This document shows, one piece after another, positions 33,180 to 44,149 of a DNA stretch of 64,000 bases. The translations under genes were made by a program, and so were the position numbers. The notes under the pieces were generated by a model, which saw only the letters and a program-made list of their open reading frames with translations, did not search any database and was not told the DNA's origin. The DNA is from Thozetella sp. PMI_491 (lineage: Eukaryota; Ascomycota; Sordariomycetes; Chaetosphaeriales; Chaetosphaeriaceae), in assembly GCA_021432635.1 (NCBI GenBank), contig MU270015.1:1655860-1719859 (forward strand), written 5' to 3'. Each line of letters begins with the position of its first letter. Position 1 is the first letter of the stretch.

Positions 33180-34374
33180 ATGACTTCACAGGCTCTTCCA
33201 AGCTATTCAGATCTTCCTGAGGTCGCCGGTATGCCTCATGGCTGTGCCTGGGGTCTCTGGGACAAGGAAGGCGAGAAGGACGAGATCGGAAGCCTCAACC
33301 TTCTCACTCCAAGCAATCTTCTTGAGGCCAAGAAAGAAATCCAAACCGGGATTTCTGTATCCTTAAAGTAAGACCTGGGAGTTTACTATCCCTGATTTGC
33401 AATGAGAAGGCTTACAGCAATGATCCAGCTGGCCGCTCGAGCGAATCGAAGATCCCGGACACAATCGCACTCAGATGGTACACAAGTTCCTAGACTTGCA
33501 ACCGAATCTAATTGGTCACGATGATGAAATCTACATCAATACGCAGACTAGTAGTCAGTGGGATGGTCTTCGTACGTTTGCACACATATCCGATACCGGT
33601 AGATTCGGCTTGCTGATACGACGAAGGGCACTGGGCTCACCAGCCGACCGGGAAATATTACAATGGCTTGACTCATGAGGAAATTAGCGGCGTAAACCGA
33701 AACACGCGCAATGGGATTCAAGGTACATTTTTATTTATTCAAAGCGGCTATTTTTTGAACACTAACGAGATTCAGAGTGGCAGAAGAAGGGTGGCGTGAT
33801 AGGCCGGGGTGTTCTCCTTGACTACGCCTCTTGGGCAGATAAAAAGGGTATAGCATACAAGGCTGCAAGCAAGCACTGTATTAGCTATACCGATCTTGAT
33901 GAGATTGCAAAAGATCAAGGCGTCGAACTTCGTACAGGAGATCTCTTGATGGTGCGAACCGGTTGGATCAAGTGGTACAACGAGGCCACGCCTGAGGAGA
34001 GGAAGGATGGTTGCAAAACGCACCACAACTACATCGGAGTGGAGGGCACAGCGGAGTCTATCGAGTGGCTATGGAACCACCATTTCTCCGCTCTGATTGG
34101 CGATAATATGGCATTCGAGGCTTGGCCTGCTGAAGGGCCTTATCGTAAGTTTGCATTCGTCCTTGGTGCCAGCCGTTTTGCTTACCGCTCGTTCTCAGGT
34201 ATTCACGACAACGCTTTATCTCTTTGGGGGACACCACTTGGAGAACTATGGGATTTAGAAGAGCTATCTGAGCAGTGTAAGAAACATGGTCGTTGGAGCT
34301 TCTTTGTAACTAGCTGCCCATTGAACATCGCCGGTGGCGTTGCGAGCCCGCCCAACGCGCTGGCAATTTTTTAA
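33180..34374 (+). CDS. Cyclase-family (PF04199) hydrolase, paralogue 2, five exons
   Basis: Exons 33180-33367, 33429-33571, 33627-33722, 33776-34144 and 34199-34374 join to 323 residues, the same length as the paralogue at 25709. Landmarks are GMPHGCAWGLWD, IGSLNLLTPSN, NTQTSSQWDGLRHWAHQ (metal-site region), YYNGLTHEEI, GVIGRGVLLDYASW, TGDLLMVRTGW, MAFEAWP and LSLWGTPLGELWDLEE. The intron at coding base 188 is shared in place and phase with paralogue 1; the others differ, so the duplication is old. Function is probably metal-dependent hydrolysis of an amide, lactam or lactone, by analogy with kynurenine formamidase relatives. Two copies in one island suggest two related ring-opening steps or two substrate forms; this is inference. 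Confidence 0.92.
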
Positions 34375-34978
34375 ACTTTGGGCAAGCCATATTACTCGAA
34401 CTTCCAGTAACATGTATCAAACGTTTCAGCTATTTTAACAAGGCTCAAAATTTTGCAGCTGTAGTTTAATCATCGTTGACGAAATGCTTGATAGGAACGA
34501 TTTATACTTGTTGAACTGGGCTTCCTAATTAGGAAGGATCCGTCACCACGACCAGACCTCAATCTAAATCCATAGTGTAGACTTTACCTGTTTTAGCCAC
34601 TGCCTTGATACGGCCCTGTATCTAGTTTAAGATGAGGAACGGCCTATACGAGAGCCGACGAGATCCAGCTGTCGTATGAGGATAAATAGCTGGCCAGCCA
34701 GCCAGCTTCTAGACTGACTGGCCAAGCAAGCATCTCTATTTCAACCATTCGTTTACCAGCCTATATAGCTATACACTGGCCTACACTTTCAACATTAGTT
34801 CCGTCAATCCCATACCAGCTCATAGTACTACTTGAATTGGGTGAGCTACCTATTAGAGACAGGAATATTCTAGCCTGGTTTGAAGATACTATACACCCAA
34901 TCCATGACATGAACTTATCCCGCTCTCTCATTCTCTCCCCATAAAATTGGGCTCAGACATGAGTCTCTGAAAAGGCTA
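34375..34978. other. Convergent intergenic region with short inverted repeat
   Basis: About 600 bases, AT-rich, between the 3' ends of cyclase 2 and the hydrolase gene. A 7-base inverted repeat (TGGCCAG at 34691-34697 and CTGGCCA at 34718-34724) could form a hairpin with a 20-base loop. No gene seen. Confidence 0.45.
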
Positions 34979-36305
34979 TCAAAGAGTACCCTCACTTGCA
35001 GCTTTAAGGGCAGCGAAAAGATCTGCCCCACACTTCTTCGAGCCCGACAGCTCGGGGAAATAGACAAATGCGTGCGGCAACCCCGGGTAAACATCAACTC
35101 TTGTAGGGATCCTAGTAAGGCTCGTCGTCAGTAACATGTCTGAGAATATATGTTTCTATTAACGAACCCTGCAGCCTTGAGCTTTTCTCCATAGGCCAAA
35201 CCCTCATCCCTCAACGGGTCCATGCCCGCTACCTGGATGTAGGCGGGCGCGAGTCCTTTGAAGTTTTCATTAAGCAGAGGAGAAACCTCGGGACTGGAAG
35301 GATCAGGAGGGTTGTAGTATCCATAGAAGAGCTCCATGGAGCGCTTAGATAGAAGAGTGGCATCTTTCAGCTCTTCCATACTTCGGAGGTTGAGCTCAGG
35401 TGGATAAACGTCAATGTGACATGTTGCAGGAATTCGAAGAATTTGAGCCTTAAGATTCACGCCCTTGTCGCGTGCCCGGTGGGCTAAAACAGCAGTCTAA
35501 GGTCTCTGTTAGTGTAATATGTCGCGCACTGTTGGTAGAGAACATACCACGTTGGCCCCTGAGCTAGAGCCACCTAGTAGAAGGCATCCCTTATCAACAA
35601 GGAGGGCATCGGCATTGGAGATAGTCTAGAACGTGTCAACTACAGTCAACACCGAGAAGGCATACTTGATTCATACCCAGAGAAGGGCCTCCCACGAGTC
35701 CTCTAAGCCTCTAGGGAAAGGGTTCTCCGGAGCACTGAAACAACGTCAGCACAATTAAAGGCTGCAAAAGTGATCGTTTCTCACAGCCGATAGTCAACAC
35801 TGACGACAACAAGGTTGCCATACACACACATCGCGCGGCACGTGATATCCTCGCCATTCAAGTCGCCTAGAGTCCAGCCGCCACCATGAATGCTATTTCT
35901 ACACATTAGCTTGAAGAATAATGCTTCCTTGTCTAGACGTGCGGTTTCTCATACTAAATGAGCGACGGCCCCGGCTTTGTTATTCCGTCAGGCGTGTAGA
36001 TACGTAGCGGAATCTTAGCACCGTCGGATGCCAAGAAACTAGTATCTCGTACGGTCAGGCCAACATCTATCGGCTGTATCAAGCCAGTAGCTTCCACCTT
36101 CAACTTTTCCATCATGTCCCGCATCTCCTGCGGGGACCCCAGGAGCTGTGGGACGCGAGAGGCATGCTTGCTAAAGAACTGTGTAGAATCGAGCAGTCAG
36201 TTAAATTGAGTAGATCCAGGAAAGAGTTACTCGAAGCTGTCTCACTTCAATCCATTCAGGCTCAGGGACGCCTAGGGCATTGTGAGGGGAAACCGTTGCT
36301 GCCAT
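34979..36305 (-). CDS. Alpha/beta hydrolase fold-3 esterase or lactonase (HSL family)
   Basis: Multi-exon gene starting at the ATG at 36305 (MAATVSPHNALGVPEPEW) and ending at 34979. The oxyanion-hole motif IHGGGWTLGD is at about 35890-35860, the nucleophile elbow GGSSSGAN (GxSxG) near 35580, the acid in GMDPLRDEG near 35215, and the histidine in YPGLPHAFVYFPE near 35060, so the whole catalytic triad is visible. This is the hormone-sensitive-lipase branch (PF07859), the same family as bacterial monoterpene epsilon-lactone hydrolase. Placed between two BVMO genes it is a natural candidate to hydrolyse the lactone or ester they make. Exact exon boundaries in the 35450-36000 part are approximate. 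Confidence 0.88.
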
Positions 36306-36896
36306 TTTTGATTTGGAAGCACAATAATTATTCGCGATAGGTACTTAGCGTAGTGATGAGCAACAGCCGCGCGAATGTAATAAGGCGGCCCTGTCGGTTC
36401 CTTTATTTCTACAGGAGAATTAGCCGAACATAACAAGAGTACCGAATCTAGCTGTGTGGTCTTAGTGTAGCACCGGATTCTAAGTAGGATACTCTCCGGA
36501 AGAGTGTGATCCACTGACTGCTACCGGGAAAGGCTAGGGTGGGTTAACCCGGCAGACACATTCCGGTGCGGGCAGCTTGCGGAAGGATAGTCAAACTAGG
36601 GTGCAATGGTCGATAGTCTAGGTTTTAACAACCAAAAACAAAATGCTACCTCAGCCGGTAGAAGTCCAATAAACTTGGCATTTGTACGATTTGCCCCTGG
36701 CTCCAGCAGCCACTGTTACCGGTTGTGCTTCAAAGTGAACCACTACTATGGCAGACGCTGCGATCGACCCGTGCTGTCACTATCATAATACTGTCAAAAA
36801 TAAATGCCGTTCAATAAGGTAATGATATGTGCGTATTTCTTGTATTTCTGGTCGGCTATGTGGTTGATGCTGGCGATATCCAAGTCTTTACATCTA
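36306..36896. promoter_or_regulatory. Upstream region of the alpha/beta hydrolase gene
   Basis: About 590 bases between two minus-strand genes. It has a TTCCGG at 36561-36566, a CTCCGGAAG at about 36489-36497 and further CGG triplets, in line with the element seen elsewhere in the island. A 60-codon open frame at 36606-36788 is not supported. Confidence 0.45.
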
Positions 36897-37719
36897 TCAA
36901 ATGCCGCGCCCACCATCCACGTCGAGGGCGGCCCCTGTAATCATGCTAGCCTCATCACTCGCTAGGAAAGACGCAGCGTTTCCGATATCAGCCGGGACAG
37001 TAAACTTCCCAAGCGGAATAGTACTGATCATCCTGGCACGCCCTTCTACCGTGTCCTGCCCACCAAGGAAAAATGGAACCCTGGTCTCAGAGTTAGCTCT
37101 AGAACACCCAACACCACGTTTAGCTTAATGCTTACATGTTGGTCTCTCCTGCCACAGGGTGGATCACATTGAACCTGATTTGGTGCTTTGCCCACTCAAT
37201 AGCGAGACCCTTGGTCGCATTCGTCACGCCTCCTTTGCTAGCTCCATACCATACCAACGTCGGCCGCGGCCGCGGAGACGCCATGCTTGAGATGTTGATG
37301 AAAACGCCGCCGGCCTTCCTGTTGACCATATATGGGATGATGACCTTGGTGCTCCAGTAGAGAGACTTGAGGTTCACTTTCATCACGCGATCGTAGTCGG
37401 CCTCGGTGGTATCAATGCTGGCACATGCTGTGTATACGACCCCAGCGTTGTTCACGACGATGTCCAGTTGGCCAAAAGTGGTGATGGCAGTTTCCAGAGC
37501 ATTCTTCCAGTCTGTTTCTGATGAGACATCCCCCTTGATACCTACACACGTACCCGGAGGCTGGGCTGCGGCTACCTTTTCGGCATTCTCCTCGTTGATG
37601 TCTAGGCAGATTACCTTGGCACCTTCGTAGACAAACTTCTCAACAATGCCTACTCCGAAGCCTGCACCACCGCCTGTGACGATTGCTACTTTCTTTTCAA
37701 GCTTTCCGGGGTGAGACAT
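36897..37719 (-). CDS. Classical short-chain dehydrogenase/reductase
   Basis: Exons 37719-37136 and 37080-36897 join to 255 residues, the normal length of a classical SDR. Motifs are [13 protein letters not shown] (cofactor loop), an Asp at the end of the second strand (CLDIN, suggesting NAD+ preference), NNAG, the catalytic serine in NISSMAS, YGASK (Y-x3-K), and the C-terminal [12 protein letters not shown] typical of FabG-like members. It probably oxidises a secondary alcohol to a ketone or the reverse. In the proposed route it could make the ketone that feeds a BVMO, or oxidise the alcohol released after ester cleavage. It is divergent from BVMO 2, sharing the promoter region with the triple TTCCGG element. 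Confidence 0.93.
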
Positions 37720-38319
37720 TGTGCTTAATGGCTATGTGGGCTGTGGTGGAGGACGTTTTAAGATGACGAATAATGACGGACAACGACGATTCGAACTGAT
37801 ACCGAGTGATGCGTCATGCAAGATATTATCCATTGTTTACAGGTAGCCGATACAAATGCGCCGGTCCCAATTCTCATCTGATGCGCTTGTCGGGCGGTCG
37901 CTTTTAGCTTCCGGGTCGCCTTCCGGCCCACACTTCCGGATGTATCTGGCGGGGCAATCGTGCGGAGATCCGCGATCACAGCTCCGCTTTATCGGGTAAT
38001 ACTTCCAGCATCTGATGATCGTCCAATCAGCGCACGCGATGCCCGATTGTGTCCTCTAGCTTGTTCTTTTCATGTCAGGCCATTTTCTGAGTTCCTCGAC
38101 ACTAGCACGCATCCGCCTTACAGCCGGATCGCAATGATGCGGTTTCGCATAGGATAGATATTGGCTACAGAGGCATCCTCGGGTCAAGACTTTCGAGGCA
38201 CCCAGAAAAGCCGAGTTCTTTATCTTCGAGCCGTAGTGTTAGCATCTTCACTTTCTCTCGCGGATCAGTCACTCGTCAAACACTCTCACTGAGCAGCTTG
38301 ACGTTGCCGACACTCGAAC
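37720..38319. promoter_or_regulatory. Divergent promoter with triple TTCCGG element
   Basis: A 600-base spacer between divergent SDR and BVMO 2 genes. Three TTCCGG copies lie in one direction at 37909-37914, 37921-37926 and 37934-37939, with spacing of 12 and 13 bases (about one helical turn). More CGG triplets follow at 37951-37976. Regular spacing suggests a regulator binding site array, for example for a Zn2Cys6 factor that reads CGG triplets. Confidence 0.55.
37909..37939 (+). promoter_or_regulatory. Three phased TTCCGG repeats
   Basis: Copies begin at 37909, 37921 and 37934. The 12-13 base spacing places them on nearly the same helix face. Single copies recur upstream of other genes of the island. 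No known binding protein can be named from sequence alone. Confidence 0.5.
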
Positions 38320-40382
38320 ATGTCCACAGACGCTGCATGCACTGGACGCTACGTCGTCACCGAGGAGCCTCTGGGAACCGCCCGGAAGCTCCGAGTCGTG
38401 ATGGTCGGGGGCGGTGCTAGTGGATTGAACATGGCTCGACACATGGATCTGCACATGAAGAGTTTTGAGCTACAGATCTATGAGAAAAATGCCGACATTG
38501 GTGGCACTTGGTTTGAGAATCGGCATGGCCCCTCTCCGTCATATAAGTATCCTGGCTCTGGCTAATTCTAGACTGGCAGATATCCTGGCTGTGCATGTGA
38601 TATCCCGTCACATAGTTATCAATTTGCTTGGGAACCGAACCATGCATGGGGCCATTAGTAAGTAAAAGCAAGTGAGAAAAAGGGTTGAGATGTCGCGTAC
38701 GGTCAATTGCTTACTTGGTGTAGTTATTCGTCTTGGGACGAGATTCTTGCTTATTTCAAGGGCATCGCTGAGAAATACGATCTGTACCGCTACGTCAAGC
38801 TCCAACATAAGGTCTCTGCGGCAGAATGGGACGAAGCAAGCGGTACCTGGGCGGTCCAAGTCATGAATCTCCAGACAGGAGACACTGTTCGCGACTGGTG
38901 CCACATTCTTATTAATGGAACAGGCGTCCTGAAGTGAGCGGACTACCCCCCGACACTAGGCCGCAGGACTGACGGACATTTTAGCAACTGGAAATGGCCC
39001 GATATTCCTGGCCTTCACTCTTTCAAAGGTGACCTGGTCCATACCGCCACATGGAAGCCTGACCTGGATGTCACCGGGAAGACGGTGGCAGTCCTGGGCT
39101 CTGGGTCTTCTGGGATCCAAGTCGTCCCCGCCATTCAACCTAGTACGTGGTTATGAGAGCACACTGTATCATTCAATTTCTAACTTTGGTTTAGAGGTGA
39201 AGCGCTTGATCACCTTCATTCGGTCTGCCACGTGGATCACGGCCGGCTTTGCGCAAAGCCATGCAGGTCCGGGCGGTGCCAATTTTGCATGTATGCGGGT
39301 CTCGTAACGCAACAAGTAATAGGTCTCTGACATTCCCTAGATACCGAGGAGCAGAAAAATACTTTCAGAACCCAACCAGAGGTATATATACATTATAGAA
39401 AGGAGATCGAGGGGGAACTTAATACCCGTTTCAAATTCGTGGGTTTTTCCTTTTCCCCATTGATGGCCATGCAGGCATTGACATTCGCTAGGTCATTGCC
39501 GACAGTGATGCGCAGAAGGAGGCGAGAGCGTACTCAATCCAAGAGATGAAAAATAAACTAAAGGATGAAGGGCTGCAGAAACATCTCATTCCTACAAACT
39601 TCGCAGTGGGTTGCAGACGACCAACCCCGGGTAACGGGTATCTTGAGGCTCTCGTTGAACCCAACGTCCGAGTTATCACCGACAATATTGCAGAGATTGT
39701 TCCCAATGGAATCAAACTGGACACCGGCGAGATTGTCGAAATCGACACCTTGGTTTGTGCAACGGGCTTCAACCTCTCATTTCATCCTCGGTTCAAGTTG
39801 ACTGGCCGAGGCGGTGAAGTTATCCAAGATAAATGGAAAAGGAAGCCCGAGGCTTACCTTTCTGTCGCAGCACCGGGATTCCCGAACTACCTGAGTAAAC
39901 CCCCTCGCCATTAGCTTTGCTCGATTCACTCGCTTACTCAGATCCCAGTGTTCCTTGGACCCAACGCCCCCGTCGGACACGGGTCCGTCCTCCCTATTAT
40001 CGAGCATACGACCAAATACATAATCAACTTGATGAAAAAGATGCAGACCCAAGGTATCAAGTCAGTGGTCCCGCTCCCTGAAGCGGCAGCTGAATTCAGT
40101 GAGCACATCACGGAGTTCATGAAGCGAACTGCATGGGCGACACCGTGCCGAAGCTGGTTCAAAAATGGCACCATTGATGGGCCAATTATTGCCCTACATC
40201 CGGGGAGTAGAATTCATTGGTTCCACACGATGGATAACATCAGATATGAAGACTATGAAATCAACTACTTGACTAAAAACCGCTTTCAGTATCTTGGTAA
40301 CGGATTCTCTGTCAAAGAAGAGCCAGGAGCAGACACTACTTGGTATTTAGATGCTCCAGAGGGGGGGTATAATAGCTACTAA
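38320..40382 (+). CDS. Baeyer-Villiger monooxygenase 2, eight exons
   Basis: Exons 38320-38522, 38580-38657, 38724-38933, 38985-39142, 39195-39290, 39341-39438, 39492-39894 and 39949-40382 close in phase to 559 residues. FAD site VMVGGGASGLN, GGTWFENRYPGCACDIPSH once spliced, the fingerprint FKGDLVHTATW (FxGxxxHxxxW), NADPH site VLGSGSSGIQ, ATGFN and the late FLGPNAPVGHGS are all present. The last motif marks the fungal steroid/polyketide BVMO branch (StcW-like), distinct from BVMO 1. The first intron either uses a GC donor at 38523 or a GT donor at 38538; the second choice would add five residues (HGPSP) inside a conserved motif, so the GC donor fits the family better. It should oxidise a bulkier ketone than BVMO 1; substrate unknown. 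Confidence 0.93.
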
Positions 40383-40774
40383 GTCTATTTCTACGGGACG
40401 TCCTGATCCACATCTTTCCCATTATATAGACTCATTCAATGGCCCTTTCTGCAATCCCTCATGTGGGTTGATCTTCGTTATGGATGATGATGATATGAGA
40501 TTTCTCCATAGCTTTTCAGCGAGCCTTGGGCATTCCAACGTATAGTTCCTCTAGTTGTGGCAGTAGATGAGCTCCAGTTGAGATAGTAAATTACCACCAC
40601 TACCACATGAAAACTTTAGCATTCTCTCGCTGAATTACAGAGCTTCGGAATAGTCTCTGCTGGGTGGGGGATAGTGAAACGAATCTTTTTCTGTGATCGT
40701 ACTCTAGGAATTATCATTTAGGCACGAGGAGCGGCCGCATCAAGTTCTAGAGTCTTCTTATTCAGCCCTAGGAC
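40383..40774. other. Convergent intergenic region
   Basis: A 392-base spacer between the 3' ends of BVMO 2 and the next SDR. A 64-codon open frame overlaps the end of BVMO 2 and is not supported. Nothing else seen. Confidence 0.45.
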
Positions 40775-41818
40775 TTAGTTCAATTGTTTCGATGCTTTTA
40801 AGCCCCGACCATTCCTGTAGTTTCGTATTAGCTCATGCTTATAGTGCGTTAATAACTCGTTGGGACGTTGGTGCCTACCTCCATTGGGCGCGAGAGTGCT
40901 TGCCGTCACGAGGCTCGCCCTTCCACTGGTGATCCAGATGACACACTCGCCAACCTCCTCTGGCATGCCAAATCTCCCCACAGCCATTTCAGAAACCATG
41001 GCAGTCACGTCGGGACCGTCACTCTGGTCAGCAGTGGGGACTTCACCAAGCATGGGGGTCCTAATAACACCAGGGCAGATAGCATTTACGCGGATACCCT
41101 GCTTCGCGTATCGCAGCCCATCCGTCCTACAGAGGCCGAGGATTCCATGTTTGCTCGCACAATAGGCAGGGAGATGATCATAGGCCATCATCGCGCACAT
41201 CGAAGCGATGTTAGCGATGGAGCCTCGAGAAGCGACGTGCGCATCGTCCGCCTGGATTGGGTCTTGTTTCAGCATCTGCTTGATCTCGGCGCGCTGGCAG
41301 AGCCAGGTTCCTTTCAAGTTCACTTCGAGTTGCTTGTCAAACAAGGCAACCGAGACCTCATCAGTCGGACCGGGTATGAGAATGCCGGCGGCATTACAAA
41401 CATAGTCCACGCGGCCGAATCGTTCGACAACTGTGGATATCATCCTGTCGACTGATTCCTCCGATGTGATATCTACTCAAATCATATCAGCTAATAGTTC
41501 CATGGGCCATGGTCTATAAGAATGACGATGCTTTCCGTACCTACTTGTATGACCAGAACGTCAGTTTTAGGATAGTCGGCTTGAATCTGCAGCTTGGTCT
41601 CCTCGACATTGTCTTTGTTGAGGTCCGCGATGGCTATCCTTGCACATCCATCCCTAGCATATAGCTTTGCAGTGGCCCTCCCGATACCTATAATAGTCTT
41701 GGTGTTAGTCTATCGTGGGGAGTCTCTTTCGTTCAAGCTCCGGTCGAGCCCCGAAAGGATCGACACTGAGCATACCTGATCCTGCCCCGGTGACAAGCGT
41801 AACCCCCGGAAAGTGCAT
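40775..41818 (-). CDS. Short-chain dehydrogenase/reductase, second in island
   Basis: Exons 41818-41776, 41687-41541 and 41472-40775 join to 295 residues. The first exon is very short (14 codons) and ends inside the cofactor motif VTGAGSGIG, which the first intron splits. NAAG, the NIASM serine, YCASK (Y-x3-K) and the PGVIRTPM motif follow. The C-terminus is longer than usual for the family (about 30 extra residues after the NGGR that normally ends the fold), ending in a basic region. It most likely oxidises an alcohol intermediate. Divergent from the MpaB-like gene. Specificity for NAD or NADP is suggested by an acidic residue in IADLN (NAD-type). Confidence 0.9.
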
Positions 41819-42575
41819 GACGTGATGGAGTCTGGTATGCAGGTAAGTGGACGGACGACAACAGGTCTATGCCCCACAATGTGCCTTTGCGTCGTTGACG
41901 GATCGGTACCGGCGGATCGGGTGAAGAGGGGCCGAGTCTAGCTGCGTGGTTTGTACAAACTATGTAACTTGTAGATATCCAGGGTAGAAAGTGCTTGGTA
42001 AAGAGTTCGACTATAATGCCTATTTTTTCTCCAAAGGTAAAGGGCCTAGGTCATCCAGGCTGTGCGGGAACTTCCTCTGCCGGGCCCCGGCTACCGGTTT
42101 GTTAGCCGGAGCGTATAGAACGCGGGAAACAACAGCAAATCCGCCATGTGTCCGAGTAGGAAAATGGTAGAACACCCTGTTCCCGGGCGAGAATGATTGG
42201 TCAATACACTCCAAACAGAATACGTTAGTCTAGGCTAGATCTGTCCTAGCAGCCTTCTAGGGTGGTGCCAAAATCGAGTGCACATCCCCTCCCGATCGAG
42301 TACCTAGACCAAGAAGGTGCAGTGACAAGATGTAAGCGCAGTCAGAAGTTTCCTAGTCATGTAAAGTCAGCATGCAGCGATCAGCGACCAAACACCGCGT
42401 TCATGTTGAGCGATCGAAGCGCTTACTTAGGTTGTCTAGCTATGTGTGACGTAGATTTTCAGGCGATGCCGACGCTTCCCAGCGATTGCATATAAAGCCA
42501 GCAATATAGCATCTATTCATGCTAGTAGCCTGCAAGTCTTCAGTATCGGTTCCTCGCATTTCCTTAGCCACCACG
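41819..42575. promoter_or_regulatory. Divergent promoter region, SDR and MpaB-like oxygenase
   Basis: About 757 bases. CGG-rich patches lie at 41895-41925 (GTACCGGCGG) and 42080-42115 (GCCGGGCCCCGG and GCCGGAGCG). An in-frame ATG at 42519 upstream of the chosen start could extend the MpaB-like protein by 19 residues. No other gene seen. Confidence 0.5.
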
Positions 42576-44149
42576 ATGGGTATTTTCAGCAAAGAAGATT
42601 CACCGGTCTTGGACTCATACGGATACAAGTTCCGTCTCACCAAGAACCATTTGACCGACGAGCAGCTCGAGCCCCTAAAGCACACGTACGATGTAGTAGG
42701 ATCCGAGGCGCTCGAGGCGCTTGACACTCTATTTCCTCCGCCTCCTCCGCGTGCAGGCTGGTACTCCAAGACTCCCGAGCAAAACCCCCAGCCCGATCGC
42801 GACACGTACGCGTTGCTCCGAGACAACAAGGATAAGGACCCAAAGCTCCAAAAGCTGTGGGACGAAGTCAACACAGTCCCTGAGTGGGTCGACTGGGACC
42901 AGGTCAAGCGTGGGCAGGAGATGTTCTACCGCTATGCCCCTAGTGTCGTCGCTGGATTTGCGTTCCAGGGATTGTTGGCCACTACCGTTAGTCCTGACAT
43001 TGCAAAGGGTTCGCTAGCTCTCCACTAACCAGTGTGTTAGGGCGCTTCATACCGCCCCGCAGAAACCCTCGTTCGCACCGGCGGTCACTCAGTCAAAGTC
43101 GCGAAGAACCGGCTATTCGAGACGTTTCAGCTCATTCTCCAAGTCACCAAGTCGCTGGAAAGTGTGCAGCCCGGTGGCGAGGGTTTCGCATCGGCTGTGC
43201 GCGTTCGCCTACTCCATGCGTCCGTCCGCAACCGGATTCTTAAGCTTGAGGCACAACGTCCGGGATACTTCGACGTGGAGAAGTTTGGCGTTCCCATCAA
43301 CGATCTTGACTCCATGCAGTCTGTCTGCGCCTTCTCCACGAACCTAGTTTGGCTTGCTCTTCCTCGCCAGGGCATCCATGTCCGCCACCAGGAGGCTCTT
43401 GACTACCTGGCACTCTGGCGCTGGGTGACCTACGTGTTGGGTACGCCGCATTATGTGTTGGATTCTCCAGAGAGAGCCTTCGCCACCATGGAATCCATCA
43501 TGTACAACGCCAACAGACCGACCAAGAATTCCAGGGCCCTGGCGTATAACCTGGTAAGGGCCATGGATGGGGTTGCCCCCATCTATGAACCCAAGGAGTT
43601 TTGGGAGGCCGGTACCCGCTATATCAATGGAGACAAGCTGTGTGATGCCGTTGGGCTTTCCAAGCCTGGCCTATACTGGAAAGCAGTTGTCATGGGCCAG
43701 TGCTGGCTTCTTGTCTTTGTCTCCTACCTCGGTCGCGTGGTTCCGGGATGGGATCGTTGGCAGATCGAGGTATGTGACGAGTTTCTGTCCTAGTCTCTCT
43801 ATATCTGCATCCTCTTTTGTGGCCACTGCTAACTGCTGATTCTTAGACCTTCAGGAAACTCTTTTGGGACTACATCGTGGAGAGCAAGGACGGCCTGAAA
43901 GGGGGTTACAAGTATGAGTTCAAATACGTGCCCCAACTGAACGAAAAGACAGGGCCAGAAGGTCCAGAGAACAAATCGGCCCCGGCCCCGGCTGGCGGCT
44001 TCTTGGAGAAGGTTGGTCTAGTGAGCTTCATGACAGTAGTTCTTGTGGGTGGCATCCTCTCGAGCGTCGCAGCAGCTGGAATCGTGACGGTTGTGAAGAC
44101 CTACCAAGCCCCGATCCTCCTCCTGGGGACTAAGATACTAGAGAAATGA
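42576..44149 (+). CDS. MpaB-like / rubber-oxygenase-domain (DUF2236, PF09995) membrane oxygenase
   Basis: Exons 42576-42986, 43041-43769 and 43847-44149 join to 480 residues. The core has RYAPSVVAGFAFQGLLATT, RLFETFQLILQVTKSLE, and GIHVRHQEALDYLALWRWVTY, the histidine-containing helices of the ER-bound oxygenase family whose best-known member, MpaB', oxidatively cleaves the farnesyl chain in mycophenolic acid biosynthesis. The C-terminus has one hydrophobic helix (about residues 438-465) with a short tail, consistent with membrane anchoring. Family members use haem or metal to cut or oxidise C=C bonds; the bacterial relative Lcp cleaves rubber polyisoprene. That supports an isoprenoid substrate for this island but does not prove it. 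Confidence 0.87.
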
